A stretch of 45,855 nt of DNA from an uncultured Methanomicrobiales archaeon (GCA_903926075.1 CAIYHQ010000130.1:1-45855); one strand, 5' to 3'; shown: positions 10,077 to 19,481, counted from the first letter of the stretch. The notes: generated by a model from the sequence alone, not told the origin. Program-made: numbers and translations.

Positions 10077-11383
10077 CAGGACCTGCGGGGTTCGTCCTGC
10101 CAGGGCGGAGTGACCATTGTCCGGGTTATATCCTCAATGGTTTCTTTACGCCGCATCAAGGATTTATCCCTCCCTTTGAGTATCACTTCGGCACATCTTG
10201 GACGGGTGTTGTACTGGGATGACATTGAGAAACCGTATGCTCCAGTGTCAAGGAGAGCAACCAGGTCTCCGGCTTTTATTTCAGGAAGAAGACGACCTTC
10301 AGCAAAAACGTCACCCGTCTCGCAGATAGGTCCTGTTATTGTATATTCAGCAGTACAGGGTGAATCAGCTTTATTTGCAACAACGATTTCGTGATAAGCT
10401 TCGTACATGGTCGGGCGGATAAGCAGGTTGAACCCTGCATCTACATTTACAAAACGCCTATGTGCCTCTTTTACTGAATTAACACGGGTCAGGAGGACTG
10501 TCGAATCCGCGACAAGCGAGCGTCCGGGTTCAACCCATAACTGTGGGTGTTCGTTCATCTCCTTAATTCCTTTAAGAAAGACGGGCATGACTGCATCTGC
10601 ATATTCACGGTATGAGGGGGCTTTGTCGACACCATGCCTGTAAGGTATTCCAAGACCACCTCCAAGGTCAACGAATGAAAACCTGATAGAGAGGTCGTGA
10701 AGTTCACATGCTAGTTGCATCATCACTTCAGTCGCTTTTACGAAAGGTTCAGTTGCAAGTATCTGAGACCCTATGTGACAGTGAATTCCCGCGGGTGTGA
10801 TATTTTCGCATGAAAGCGCTTCCATATAAGCGGGAATTATTTTTTGGTGGGGAATTCCGAATTTGCTTGTGGACAGACCAGTTGCTATCTTAGGGTGCGT
10901 CGGAACATTGATTGCAGGGTTTACACGAAATGACACCTGTGCCTTTGATCTGGACTCATCTGCAATAGTGTCAAGTTTATGGAGCTCGTCAATTGAATCA
11001 AGTGTTACGGTTACGCCTTTTTCAACTGCAAGTGCGAGGTCCTCTTTTGTCTTTGAACTCCCATTGAAAAGAAGTCTGTCGTGAGGCATGCCTGCAATCT
11101 CTGCAAGTCTTAGTTCGCCTGTCGAGAAAACATCTGCACCGGCCCCAAGTTGTGCAAGAGCACGAAAAATGGCCAGGTTCCCATTGGCTTTTGCTGCATA
11201 CAATATCCTGACCGGGTCGTAATGAGTTTTAAGTGCTTTAAAAAAGTCAGAATAGTTTTGGAGGATGCGATCTTCTGATGTAACATACAACGGAGTTCCG
11301 TATTCACTTGCAAGCAGGTTACAGTCATGCCCCCCGATAAAGAGATTATTATTGCTGACAGTCAGGTGCGAAGGTAGTTTCAT
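10076..11383 (-). CDS. lysA: Diaminopimelate decarboxylase
   Basis: This 435-residue PLP enzyme of the alanine-racemase fold decarboxylates meso-diaminopimelate to L-lysine, the last step of lysine synthesis. The PLP-binding lysine is Lys65 in 'YAAKAN'. Other family motifs are 'HCHIGSQI', 'VDLGGGLGIPY', the phosphate-binding 'VEPGRSLVA', and 'CETGDVFAEGRLLPE', which carries the active-site cysteine contributed across the dimer. The start overlaps the dapL stop by four bases (ATGA), so the two lysine genes are coupled. Its stop overlaps the RPA-like start. Confidence 0.96.
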   Translation of the reverse strand: MKLPSHLTVSNNNLFIGGHDCNLLASEYGTPLYVTSEDRILQNYSDFFKALKTHYDPVRILYAAKANGNLAIFRALAQLGAGADVFSTGELRLAEIAGMPHDRLLFNGSSKTKEDLALAVEKGVTVTLDSIDELHKLDTIADESRSKAQVSFRVNPAINVPTHPKIATGLSTSKFGIPHQKIIPAYMEALSCENITPAGIHCHIGSQILATEPFVKATEVMMQLACELHDLSIRFSFVDLGGGLGIPYRHGVDKAPSYREYADAVMPVFLKGIKEMNEHPQLWVEPGRSLVADSTVLLTRVNSVKEAHRRFVNVDAGFNLLIRPTMYEAYHEIVVANKADSPCTAEYTITGPICETGDVFAEGRLLPEIKAGDLVALLDTGAYGFSMSSQYNTRPRCAEVILKGRDKSLMRRKETIEDITRTMVTPPWQDEPRRS

Positions 11384-12528
11384 ATCGATATCCCCTTCAT
11401 CCGTTCAACTGCTTCGAGGATCCTCTCTTTTGTCCGTGTTATTGCAAATCTTACATAGCCTTCCCCTGCACTTCCAAATCCCACGCCCGGGGTTGCTACA
11501 ATTCCTGCTTTTTCAAGAAGCGAAGCGGCAAATCCAATGCTGTTTTTTACCGGAAGCCAGACATAAAATGTTGCTTTGGGGGGTTCAGTTTTAAATCCCA
11601 ATTCTGACAGGCCATTTACAAGTGCGTCCCTGCGCTCCTTATAAATCGAACACGCTTCCCTGACGCAGTCCTGGGGACCGGATAGAGCCGCTGCACCTGC
11701 TATCTGTACTGCATTGAACACACCTGAGTCCACATTGGATTTTACACGGCCAAGGCCCTCCAGAATATCTGAATTCCCGCACGCCATGCCGATCCGCCAT
11801 CCGGTCATGTTGTATGTCTTTGAAAGGGAATGCATCTCAACTCCAACTTCCATTGCACCAGAGGTCTCAAGGAAAGATGGAGCTTTGTATCCATCAAATG
11901 AGATCTCTGAGTAAGGATTGTCTGAAACAACCACAATATTGTAGTCAGAGGCAAAATCAACAAGTTCCTTGTAAAAACCAGAGGTTACTATTGCAGACGT
12001 GGGGTTATTGGGATAATTTACAAAGATAACTTTTGCCTTTTTTGCAACTTCAGACGGGATATCAGATAATACCGGGATAAATTTATTTTCAGTTTTAAGC
12101 GGCATTGCATATACAGAACCCTCTGAGAAGAGAGTTGAAGTCTGGTATACAGGATAACCCGGACTAGGGCACAGTACATAATCTCCAGGGTTCACAAATG
12201 CCTCGTTAAAATGGGCAATGCCATCTTTTGAGCCCATCAATGAGATAACTTCTGATTCGCCATCAAGGCTTACACCAAATCGTTTTTTATACCAATCCGC
12301 AGCAGCACTCCGAAAGACCGGAAGTCCTGCATATGAGGGATAGTGATGATTAACCGGGTCTTTTGCAGCTTTACAAAGTGCATCGACCACATGGGGTGGT
12401 GAGGGAAGATCCGGGTCACCGACGCCAAGGTCGATAACATCCACGCCTTCCTGTTGTTTTTTCGACTTCATCTCATCTATTCTTGCAAAGAGATAGGGAG
12501 GGAGCCTGTCAAGTCTCCTTGAATACAT
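11380..12528 (-). CDS. dapL: LL-diaminopimelate aminotransferase
   Basis: This 382-residue class I/II aminotransferase converts tetrahydrodipicolinate directly to LL-diaminopimelate, the short lysine route used by many methanogens. The N-terminus 'SRRLDRLPPYLFARIDEMK' and 'VIDLGVGDPDLPSP' are typical. The PLP lysine is Lys237 in 'HSLSKTYNMTGWRIG', preceded by 'NYPNNPT' and 'SDNPYSEI'. The length and the partnership with lysA favour DapL over aspartate aminotransferase. It is the first gene of the leftward lysine/RPA/radA block and is divergent from cutA with a 48-base gap. Confidence 0.92.
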   Translation of the reverse strand: MYSRRLDRLPPYLFARIDEMKSKKQQEGVDVIDLGVGDPDLPSPPHVVDALCKAAKDPVNHHYPSYAGLPVFRSAAADWYKKRFGVSLDGESEVISLMGSKDGIAHFNEAFVNPGDYVLCPSPGYPVYQTSTLFSEGSVYAMPLKTENKFIPVLSDIPSEVAKKAKVIFVNYPNNPTSAIVTSGFYKELVDFASDYNIVVVSDNPYSEISFDGYKAPSFLETSGAMEVGVEMHSLSKTYNMTGWRIGMACGNSDILEGLGRVKSNVDSGVFNAVQIAGAAALSGPQDCVREACSIYKERRDALVNGLSELGFKTEPPKATFYVWLPVKNSIGFAASLLEKAGIVATPGVGFGSAGEGYVRFAITRTKERILEAVERMKGISI

Positions 12529-12531
12529 AGT

Positions 12532-12540
12532 CTTTATATA
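12532..12540 (+). promoter_or_regulatory. Possible TATA box for cutA
   Basis: The sequence 'ctttatata' lies about 40 bases upstream of the cutA ATG, the right distance for a short leader. Read on the other strand it is only about ten bases from the dapL ATG, which is too close for a standard start. It is therefore assigned to cutA; the dapL promoter may lie further right. Confidence 0.35.
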
Positions 12541-12576
12541 TTCAATCTGTGACCATTTTAATTTAACAGGAAAATT

Positions 12577-12894
12577 ATGGACGAATATGTACTTATTCTT
12601 TCGACCTGCAGTGAGTTACAGTCGCGTAAAATTGCACATACACTTGTTGATGAGCGATTTGCCGCCTGTGTTAACATACACCCTGTCAGGTCTGTATATC
12701 GCTGGAAGGGAGAAGTGGTAAATGATGACGAGGATTTGCTTCTTATTAAAACAAAAAAAGCGCTGGTGCCAGGTGTTATTGAAAAAATAAAAAAAATTCA
12801 CAGTTACGAGGTCCCAGAGGTTATAGTAATTCCAATAATTGAAGGTGAAAAAACGTATCTAACATGGATAGATGAACAGACTTCAATAGAATAA
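12577..12894 (+). CDS. cutA: CutA1 divalent-ion tolerance family protein
   Basis: This is a 105-residue CutA1-family protein. The family forms small, very stable trimers with a ferredoxin-like fold. Recognisable segments are 'LILSTCSELQSRKIAHTLVD', 'AACVNIHPVRSVYRWKGEV', 'DLLLIKTKK' and 'EVPEVIVIPI'. The cellular role is unclear: in bacteria it is linked to copper or other divalent-ion tolerance, in plants and animals to other functions. It is a single gene, divergent from dapL, with no obvious partner. The gap to the next gene (12895-13011) shows nothing I can call. Confidence 0.93.
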   Translation: MDEYVLILSTCSELQSRKIAHTLVDERFAACVNIHPVRSVYRWKGEVVNDDEDLLLIKTKKALVPGVIEKIKKIHSYEVPEVIVIPIIEGEKTYLTWIDEQTSIE

Positions 12895-13011
12895 AAACAT
12901 TGATTTGGAATTAAAAACAGCCTTGTTGATGGTTGCCTGTCCACTGAGCGCACAATTGCTTACCTTGCTGAAAGGAGACATGACTTCTGGGCGACCTTTG
13001 TCTTTTTCCTT

Positions 13012-13419
13012 TTAAAAAGGCCTTTCTGGTATCTCGCCAGACAAAAAAAGGGCAGAGTGAGGGCAGGCAATGACGCATTTTCCGCAGATCACGCATTTCT
13101 CTTCTTCTACAAGAATTCCCCAGTCATCTCCAAAACTAAAGACTTCCTGCGGACATATGCTGATACAAGCCCCACAATCGACGCATTCACGCGTGTCTAT
13201 CCTTATCCCCCTATCAAGAATCCGGACAGATGCTCCCAGGCCTGCAATTTTCTGTCGTACAAGTTCGCATGAGTCATCAGGTACATCGATTAAGAGTTCC
13301 CCTTCATGCGAGTCAATCATTGCCCTTTCAACATTTACAAGGACTCCTGTTTCTTTCACAACTTGTGCGATGATTGGGTATTTCCCCTGCTTTCTGGAAA
13401 CAGAAACAAGGAGCTTCAA
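13012..13419 (-). CDS. NIL-domain 2[4Fe-4S] ferredoxin, iron-sulfur subunit of aspartate-semialdehyde sulfurtransferase
   Basis: This is about 135 residues: an N-terminal NIL domain (about 1-70, beginning 'KLLVSVSRKQGKYPII') followed by two 4Fe-4S motifs. They are C79-x2-C82-x2-C85-x3-C89-P and C109-x2-C112-x2-C115-x3-C119-P. Its homologue MA1822 of Methanosarcina acetivorans works with MA1821 in making homocysteine from aspartate semialdehyde and sulfide. The start chosen is TTG at 13419, because a GAGGTG ribosome-binding site sits six bases upstream and TTGA overlaps the stop of the DUF39 gene. A GTG at 13428 would add three residues. The enzyme pair is co-directional and coupled. Confidence 0.92.
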   Translation of the reverse strand: MKLLVSVSRKQGKYPIIAQVVKETGVLVNVERAMIDSHEGELLIDVPDDSCELVRQKIAGLGASVRILDRGIRIDTRECVDCGACISICPQEVFSFGDDWGILVEEEKCVICGKCVIACPHSALFLSGEIPERPF

Positions 13420-14924
13420 CGTGACCACCTCTGTTCAAATAATTTTCCAAGAGCAATTGCAGTGAGCATTGCAACCACTTTATTCTCGCGGTCTACAACA
13501 GCAAGTGCACTTATGTTGTGCCTTTCAAGTTTTTGTATTGCGACATCAACAGCTTCGTCCGGATTTGTTGTAATGACTTTTTTAGTCATTATATCTCGTA
13601 CACAGGTCTTGTTACCTGGTCTCGCCACCGCTTTTGATACATCATACGTAGTTACAATACCAACAAGCTGACCTTTTTTGTTCACTACCGGCAGGTGATT
13701 TGTCTCGTCCTTTAGAAGGGTCTCAGCTGCAACTTTTATAGGGGACTCTTCATCTATCGGAATGAACCTGCGATCCATAATATCGATTACACGTGGAACA
13801 TGGGCAGTTTCACGCATCGGTTTTCCTGCTTTATCCGGATTAATCCTTACTGCAGGAAGTGTAAGCTGCATTTTTCCTGCTTTAACCCAGTCCTTCAGAG
13901 TGTCAGCAACAATTCTTGCCCGCTTAAGACTTGAAAGAGGGGAAGTGCGGACATCTTCTCCATTGATAGTTATCATACCTGACTTCAGTTCTTCATATGT
14001 CACTTTCCTGATAGATGGCCGGTTACTGCTCGGAACACCGTAATCAAGAATGTCTACACTGATATCCCGGTCAGTTACTGCTGTACTGCGGACTGATTCA
14101 ATATCAATGATAGGAAGCGGGACTCCGACACCAAGGTACAAAGTTACACCATATCCATGCATTGTTGCAGCCCTGACAAATGTATTTGACATCTGTTTCA
14201 TATCACCGCATGTCATCAGGGTACCAAACGCTCCGGCAGGGGAGTGTTGTGTTCCTTCACCTACAACTGTTCCGATGGCACCTCCGAGAAAGATTGGGAC
14301 ACCGCTTCCGATAAGCCTGAATTTTGGGTCGTTTGAAATAGGGTTCAGGACTCCTGAGCCAGAGTAAGCTATATTTCCGCCATGCGGGAGAAGCATGCCC
14401 ATGTAGGTATGCAGTGTCCTGTCTGTGGTGTTGGTGGCGGCATTATACCTCTGGTACGCGTTCCTGGGGTTGACCATTATTGCCTGATTCATATCATCAA
14501 GGACAAGTTGAGTTGTGATTGTGCGGCGTGGGTAACAATCAGTACCGTGAGATATGGCTCTGAGTTCTATCGACTTTCCTCCTATCAGGTCTTCAAGAAT
14601 GTGAGCCCCGCCATAAACAGACTGCTGGGTTGTTGATTGCTGGGTTGCCCCAACATAAGCATCTACAGCCGCAAGACCCGCAAATACCTCAACATCGTTG
14701 AGCCAGACCCTCTCCATACGGATAGGTGGTTCTGCATGGCCAAAATTCAGAAATGCACCTGAAGAACACATAGCCCCGAATGTCCCGGTAGTAACGACAT
14801 CTACTTCTTTGAGCGCCTCCTCCTCACCAAGTTCGGTAACAATGAGTGGCATCTCTTCAGCGGTCACAACATGAGCATTACCGTCCCTGATCCTCTCATT
14901 TATGAGATCAATGGACTTTTTCAT
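13416..14924 (-). CDS. DUF39-CBS protein, L-aspartate semialdehyde sulfurtransferase (homocysteine synthesis)
   Basis: This is a 502-residue protein with an N-terminal DUF39 (HcyBio) domain to about residue 370 and two C-terminal CBS domains (about 385-500, e.g. 'HLPVVNKKGQLVGIVTTYDV' and 'ISALAVVDRENKV'). The family (MA1821) forms homocysteine from aspartate semialdehyde in methanogens lacking the usual transsulfuration or O-acetylhomoserine routes. Cys53 in 'GAMCSSG' and Cys130 in 'GTDCYPRR' match the positions of the conserved functional cysteines as I recall them. CBS domains suggest adenylate or S-adenosyl-ligand control; that is inference. It is followed by its NIL-ferredoxin partner with a TTGA overlap. 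An 85-base divergent promoter region separates it from the NIF3 gene. Confidence 0.92.
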   Translation of the reverse strand: MKKSIDLINERIRDGNAHVVTAEEMPLIVTELGEEEALKEVDVVTTGTFGAMCSSGAFLNFGHAEPPIRMERVWLNDVEVFAGLAAVDAYVGATQQSTTQQSVYGGAHILEDLIGGKSIELRAISHGTDCYPRRTITTQLVLDDMNQAIMVNPRNAYQRYNAATNTTDRTLHTYMGMLLPHGGNIAYSGSGVLNPISNDPKFRLIGSGVPIFLGGAIGTVVGEGTQHSPAGAFGTLMTCGDMKQMSNTFVRAATMHGYGVTLYLGVGVPLPIIDIESVRSTAVTDRDISVDILDYGVPSSNRPSIRKVTYEELKSGMITINGEDVRTSPLSSLKRARIVADTLKDWVKAGKMQLTLPAVRINPDKAGKPMRETAHVPRVIDIMDRRFIPIDEESPIKVAAETLLKDETNHLPVVNKKGQLVGIVTTYDVSKAVARPGNKTCVRDIMTKKVITTNPDEAVDVAIQKLERHNISALAVVDRENKVVAMLTAIALGKLFEQRWSR

Positions 14925-15009
14925 AGAGAAGTGTTGAAGCGCTTGTGATATATATGAACACCTGTTCCCTCTGCTAAGTCATAAATATCCATATTCCACA
15001 TAACCCTGT

Positions 15010-15714
15010 ATGGACAGGGCTGAAATTGTAAGGATGCTTGAAGAGATTGCTCCTCCTCTACTTGCACTTGATTTTGATGTGGGCAGAACGGGACTCATTG
15101 TAGAAGGCTCAACCAAAGTAAAGAAGGTTTGCTGTGCGCTCGATGCCACAGTTAATGTCGCAAAAAGGGCAGTAGATCTTGGTGTGGATATGCTTGTGGT
15201 CCATCATACTCCTCTATTCACGCCGGTTACTTCAGTTACCGGTGAAAACGCAAGGCTTCTCGGGGTCTTGCTTTCAAATGAGATCAACCTCTACGTGATG
15301 CACACGAATTTTGATCGGGCAGGTTCAGGAATAAATGACACGCTTGCTGATATGCTCTGCCTTTCCTCCCGGGTGCAAATGTCACTTGGTGTTATTGGTA
15401 ACTGTCCCATGTCATTAAATGAGGTTTCAAATATTCTTGGGCCTTTAAGAGTTTACGGGGGAATTCCTGACTTTTCATTTCTCGCAATTGTCGGAGGGAG
15501 CGGGTTTTCTCTGGACCTGATTGAAGAGGCATGCAGCCTTGGAGCAACCTCTTTCCTTTCTTCAGAACTAAAACATTCAGTAATCCGGAGTTCACATATT
15601 CCTTTGCTGGAATCCACTCACTATGCACTCGAGAACCCAGGTATGCGTTCACTTTCAGAGAGAATGGGCTGGGAGTTTATTGATGACCCCCCTTCTCTTT
15701 CAATGGCTATATGA
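15010..15714 (+). CDS. NIF3-like metal-binding protein (GTP cyclohydrolase 1 type 2 homologue)
   Basis: This is a 234-residue NIF3/YbgI-family protein. The metal-site motifs are visible: 'DMLVVHHTPLF' with the paired histidines, 'MHTNFDRAGSGINDTLADML', and the C-terminal 'LLESTHYALENPGM', which carries the last His/Glu ligands. The family forms dinuclear-metal toroids with no firmly established substrate; database names calling it GTP cyclohydrolase are homology labels. The last four bases overlap the SWIM gene start as ATGA, so the two are translated together. Confidence 0.9.
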   Translation: MDRAEIVRMLEEIAPPLLALDFDVGRTGLIVEGSTKVKKVCCALDATVNVAKRAVDLGVDMLVVHHTPLFTPVTSVTGENARLLGVLLSNEINLYVMHTNFDRAGSGINDTLADMLCLSSRVQMSLGVIGNCPMSLNEVSNILGPLRVYGGIPDFSFLAIVGGSGFSLDLIEEACSLGATSFLSSELKHSVIRSSHIPLLESTHYALENPGMRSLSERMGWEFIDDPPSLSMAI

Positions 15715-16031
15715 CCGATTTATGGGAAGAACTCAGGTTAACCGGATTCCTCTCTCCACAATGCCGAGAAAAAATTGCGAGGAAATATGGGAAAAGAGGG
15801 GAAAAGGCAATGAAACTTGTGGAAGAGGGGAAGATAAGAAGATATAATGATTTTTTTGTAGTAAAAGGTACAAAAGAAGATCATATTGTAGAAAGCGATT
15901 TCTGTACATGCAGGGACTTTCAGCGGAGAGGAGCCGTGTGCGCTCATATCCTTGCAATTAATATTGCGTCTGCCATATCATCGTTTGTTGAGATTGATCA
16001 GTGGTATCAGGATATTTACAGAGAGACCTGA
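15711..16031 (+). CDS. SWIM zinc-finger protein
   Basis: This is a 106-residue protein consisting of a short helical N-terminus and a SWIM zinc finger: Cys65-x-Cys67-x9-Cys77-x-His79 in 'CTCRDFQRRGAVCAH'. SWIM fingers bind DNA or proteins, and in eukaryotes they are tied to recombination mediators (Shu complex). Archaeal stand-alone versions have no established role. It is translationally coupled to the NIF3 gene (ATGA overlap) and lies 65 bases before alaS on the same strand. Confidence 0.9.
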   Translation: MTDLWEELRLTGFLSPQCREKIARKYGKRGEKAMKLVEEGKIRRYNDFFVVKGTKEDHIVESDFCTCRDFQRRGAVCAHILAINIASAISSFVEIDQWYQDIYRET

Positions 16032-16096
16032 ATAAAAGTTTTGCGTCACTTTTAATGAGACACATCACATAAACTGATACTGCGTAGGGCTTTAGA

Positions 16097-18838
16097 ATGT
16101 TAGAGAGTGAGTATAATCTTCAATATTTCCATAATGAACACCTTCTGAGAAAGACCTGTACCAAGTGTGGGGCCAATTTCTGGACAAGGGACCCGGAGCG
16201 TACTTTATGCGGGGATGCACCGTGTGAACCATATTCATTTATTGGTTCACCTGTCTTTTCGTCCTATTCGCTTGATGGAATGCGAGAAGCTTTTCTGTCA
16301 TTTCATGAAAAAAACGGACATAAACGAATTGGACGGTACCCGGTTGCAGCAAGGTGGCGTGATGACATTTATCTCACGATAGCATCTATAGCTGACTTTC
16401 AGCCATATGTAACTGCAGGAATTGTCCCTCCCCCGGCAAATCCGCTTACAATCTCCCAACCCTGTATCCGGCTTAACGATCTCGATTCTGTTGGCAGGTC
16501 CGGAAGGCATCTGACTACTTTTGAGATGATGGCACACCATGCCTTTAACACAGATACAGAAGAGATTTACTGGAAAGACCGAACTGTCGAACTTTGCGAC
16601 CAGTTTATAGCTTCTATCGGTGGCGAACTCAATAAAGTCACTTATAAAGAGCACCCCTGGATCGGAGGGGGTAATGCAGGGCCTAGTGTTGAAGTCCTCA
16701 TTGCGGGCCTTGAAGTTGCAACCCTTGTCTTTATGAACCTTGGCAGGAACAAGACCGACGCTCCTGGAATAGATCTCAACGGGGAGATGTACTTCCCAAT
16801 GAAAACCCGGGTTGTTGATACAGGTTATGGGCTGGAAAGATTTGTATGGGCCTCAAAAGGTTCTCCTACAATATATGACGCAATATTTCCTGACCTTGTG
16901 AGCAGGGTTATGTCTGACGCAGGTCTTGAGCATTATCTTGACAATGTGGAATATGCAAAAGTTCTTTCCCTTAATGCAAAATTTGCCGGCTTAATGGACA
17001 TATCAGGTCCAAACCTCTATTCTCTCCGTGAAAAAGTAGCTCATGAGATCAATATTCCGGTTGAAAAACTTGACCGGATGATGAATCCTATCGAAAGAGC
17101 TTATGCTATTGTTGACCATACCCGCTGCCTTGCTTACATGCTTGGTGACTGTATCGTGCCTTCCAATGTCAGGGAAGGATACCTTGCACGACTTGTCCTC
17201 AGAAGAACCCTCAGAATGATGAATGAGATAAAACTCGATACTCCTCTTGAAGAGTTTATTGAGATCCAGATGAGGAGAATCGGGCTTGACTCATTTGAGC
17301 AGGAACTCGGGCTTGTAAGGGAAATTGTAGGGAGAGAAGTTGAGAAATACCGTCTCACTCTTGAACGTGGTACAAGGATAGTACAAAAACTTGCAAGGAA
17401 TTATAAGAGTAAGTCAGAGCGGATACCACTCAATGAGATGATCACCCTGTACGATTCTCATGGCATACCTCCCGAAATTACCCGGGATATTGCAATTGCA
17501 GAGTCTGCAGTTGTAGAGTTCCCTGATAATTTTTACTCGCTTGTTGCAGATATGCATTCATCCTCTGAAGAGGGCATTGCTCATAACCCATATGAAAAAT
17601 ATCATGACAGGCTACGGAAACTTCCGGCAACAAAAAGGCTTTATTATGAGCTTCCGGCAGACATGGAGTTTGAAGCAACAATTCTTGATACATTTGATGG
17701 ATTTCTTGTCCTCGACCAGACACTTTTTTACCCGGAGGGTGGTGGTCAGCCTGCTGATACCGGGATGATTATCTCGTCAGACATTGTCGCAAGAATTGAG
17801 GATGTAGTCAAAATCGGAGACGTAATTATCCATAAAACCGACTCAAATAATTTAAAACGCGGCGAGCGTATAAAAGGGATGATCGATGAAAATCGTCGCT
17901 GGTCCCTAATGCGGCACCATACTGCCACACATATTCTGCTTCATGCATCTAAAGAGGTCCTCGGGCCACATATACACCAGTCAGGTGCACAGAAAGGAAT
18001 GGAAGGGTCACGAATTGATATCCGCCACTATAAGCATATCACAGAAGAAGAGATCAACCAGATTGAGAACGCGGCAAACCGAATTGTGATGCAGGACGAA
18101 TCTGTAAGGATCTCAGTTGAAGACAGGGTAAGGGCAGAAGCCAAACATGGGTTTTCACTTTATCAGGGAGGTGTCCCTCCTGGCCGGGAGATTCGTGTTG
18201 TACAGGTATCAGGCGATGTGGAGGCCTGTGCTGGGACACACTGCCGCAGAACAGGTGAAGTTGGATTTATCAAAATAGACCGGGTGGAACATATCCAGGA
18301 CGGTGTTGAACGCATCGAATTTACTGCCGGGTCTGCAGCAGTTCAAAAAGTTCAGGAGATAATCAAACTTATTGACTCCGCGGCAAAGACCTTGTCAGTC
18401 CAGAGAGAGAACCTGCCCCTGTCTGCATCGAGATTTTTTTCCGAGTGGAAAGAACAGAAAAAAGAACTTGAAAAGCTGGGAAAGCGAATAGTTGATCTTG
18501 AAACGGGAACAATCAAAGGTGAACTGATACATGGAAAAATGGTCTATGTTAAGCAGCTTGACCTTCCAGGACGTGAACTTGCTGCGCTTGCACAAAATCT
18601 TTCAAAAGAGAATGTTATCACACTTTTTATGAACAGTGAAAATCCATGCCGGGTCGTTGCAACATCCGGTTCACCATCCGTGAGCGCCCACGATCTCGTG
18701 ACAGAAGTCTGTGGAATTCTTGGAGGTAAAGGTGGTGGCAATCAAAAAATGGCACAAGGCACGGGTATATTTTTAAATGAAGCTGATGCTGCGTTAGATA
18801 AGGGTAAGAGAAAAATAGCGGCTGCATTTAATGACTGA
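16097..18838 (+). CDS. alaS: Alanyl-tRNA synthetase, archaeal type
   Basis: This 913-residue class II synthetase charges tRNA-Ala and edits mischarged Ser or Gly. The archaeal N-terminal zinc element 'CTKCGANFWTRDPERTLCG' and 'CEPYSFIG' precede the catalytic core, with class II motif 2 around 'GRSGRHLTTFEMMAHHAF' and motif 3 around 'DTGYGLERFVW'. The editing domain carries the four zinc ligands His608/His612 in 'HHTATHI' and Cys711/His715 in 'CAGTHC'. The C-Ala region ends 'LGGKGGGNQKMAQGTG'. Its last eight bases overlap the next gene, a membrane-anchored HTH protein. Confidence 0.98.
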   Translation: MLESEYNLQYFHNEHLLRKTCTKCGANFWTRDPERTLCGDAPCEPYSFIGSPVFSSYSLDGMREAFLSFHEKNGHKRIGRYPVAARWRDDIYLTIASIADFQPYVTAGIVPPPANPLTISQPCIRLNDLDSVGRSGRHLTTFEMMAHHAFNTDTEEIYWKDRTVELCDQFIASIGGELNKVTYKEHPWIGGGNAGPSVEVLIAGLEVATLVFMNLGRNKTDAPGIDLNGEMYFPMKTRVVDTGYGLERFVWASKGSPTIYDAIFPDLVSRVMSDAGLEHYLDNVEYAKVLSLNAKFAGLMDISGPNLYSLREKVAHEINIPVEKLDRMMNPIERAYAIVDHTRCLAYMLGDCIVPSNVREGYLARLVLRRTLRMMNEIKLDTPLEEFIEIQMRRIGLDSFEQELGLVREIVGREVEKYRLTLERGTRIVQKLARNYKSKSERIPLNEMITLYDSHGIPPEITRDIAIAESAVVEFPDNFYSLVADMHSSSEEGIAHNPYEKYHDRLRKLPATKRLYYELPADMEFEATILDTFDGFLVLDQTLFYPEGGGQPADTGMIISSDIVARIEDVVKIGDVIIHKTDSNNLKRGERIKGMIDENRRWSLMRHHTATHILLHASKEVLGPHIHQSGAQKGMEGSRIDIRHYKHITEEEINQIENAANRIVMQDESVRISVEDRVRAEAKHGFSLYQGGVPPGREIRVVQVSGDVEACAGTHCRRTGEVGFIKIDRVEHIQDGVERIEFTAGSAAVQKVQEIIKLIDSAAKTLSVQRENLPLSASRFFSEWKEQKKELEKLGKRIVDLETGTIKGELIHGKMVYVKQLDLPGRELAALAQNLSKENVITLFMNSENPCRVVATSGSPSVSAHDLVTEVCGILGGKGGGNQKMAQGTGIFLNEADAALDKGKRKIAAAFND

Positions 18839-19481
18839 TGAAGTCCTGATATTAAAACCAGAAGACGAACAGGCCCAGTTGATAGCAAGAGCGATAGCAA
18901 GTCCAACGGCAGGAAGTATTCTTACAATCCTTACAAACGGCCCGAAAAATTCAAGTGAAATCTCAAATGAACTTTCTCTTCCAATCCCGACCATACAATA
19001 TCATATACGAAACCTTCTTGAAGCCGGAATTATCGAAATTGCATATCAGAAATTCAGCATTAAAGGAAAAGAGGTAAAATATTACAGGCAGAGAGAAAGA
19101 CTTTTCATTGTCACTTCAAAACCGGCATCTGTAAGGGACACTTTGATGCGTTATGGAATTATTTCATGTATCGTGATAGTTTCCGGACTAATTATGCGGG
19201 CATTTATCGAAAATGAGCAGCTTTCAAAAGGTATAGGGGGCTCAGAAATGATGAATGCGCAGGATAGTTTTTCAATGGCTGCGGTTCCTGCCGTTATGAG
19301 AACCGCAGAAACACCGGGTATTGATTTAACACCGGTTTTATCATTCTTAACTGGTGGGTTTTTAGTTCTTGCTCTCTTTTTAATTTTTGACCTTATTAGG
19401 GCCTTGCGAATAAAAGGTTTACAAAAAAAGCGTACTGCGAACAGGAGCGAAGTTCAGGGAGATTCTGAAGATTCTTTATAA
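18831..19481 (+). CDS. Membrane-anchored winged-helix (ArsR-like) transcription regulator
   Basis: This is a 216-residue protein with an N-terminal winged-helix DNA-binding domain (about 20-90: 'SILTILTNGPKNSSEIS', recognition-helix region 'PIPTIQYHIRNLLEAGIIE'). Two predicted membrane helices follow, at about 107-125 ('GIISCIVIVSGLIMRAF') and 168-191 ('VLSFLTGGFLVLALFLIF'), joined by a polar loop of about 40 residues that would lie outside the cell. A basic tail follows. The architecture is a one-component sensor that binds DNA from the membrane. It overlaps the alaS 3' end by eight bases and the convergent receiver gene by 28 bases. The target and signal are unknown. Confidence 0.85.
   Translation: MTDEVLILKPEDEQAQLIARAIASPTAGSILTILTNGPKNSSEISNELSLPIPTIQYHIRNLLEAGIIEIAYQKFSIKGKEVKYYRQRERLFIVTSKPASVRDTLMRYGIISCIVIVSGLIMRAFIENEQLSKGIGGSEMMNAQDSFSMAAVPAVMRTAETPGIDLTPVLSFLTGGFLVLALFLIFDLIRALRIKGLQKKRTANRSEVQGDSEDSL

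Noticed and set aside
12911-13096. 61-codon minus-strand frame overlapping the NIL-ferredoxin end
   Set aside because: It is a shadow of the ferredoxin gene with no protein-like features.
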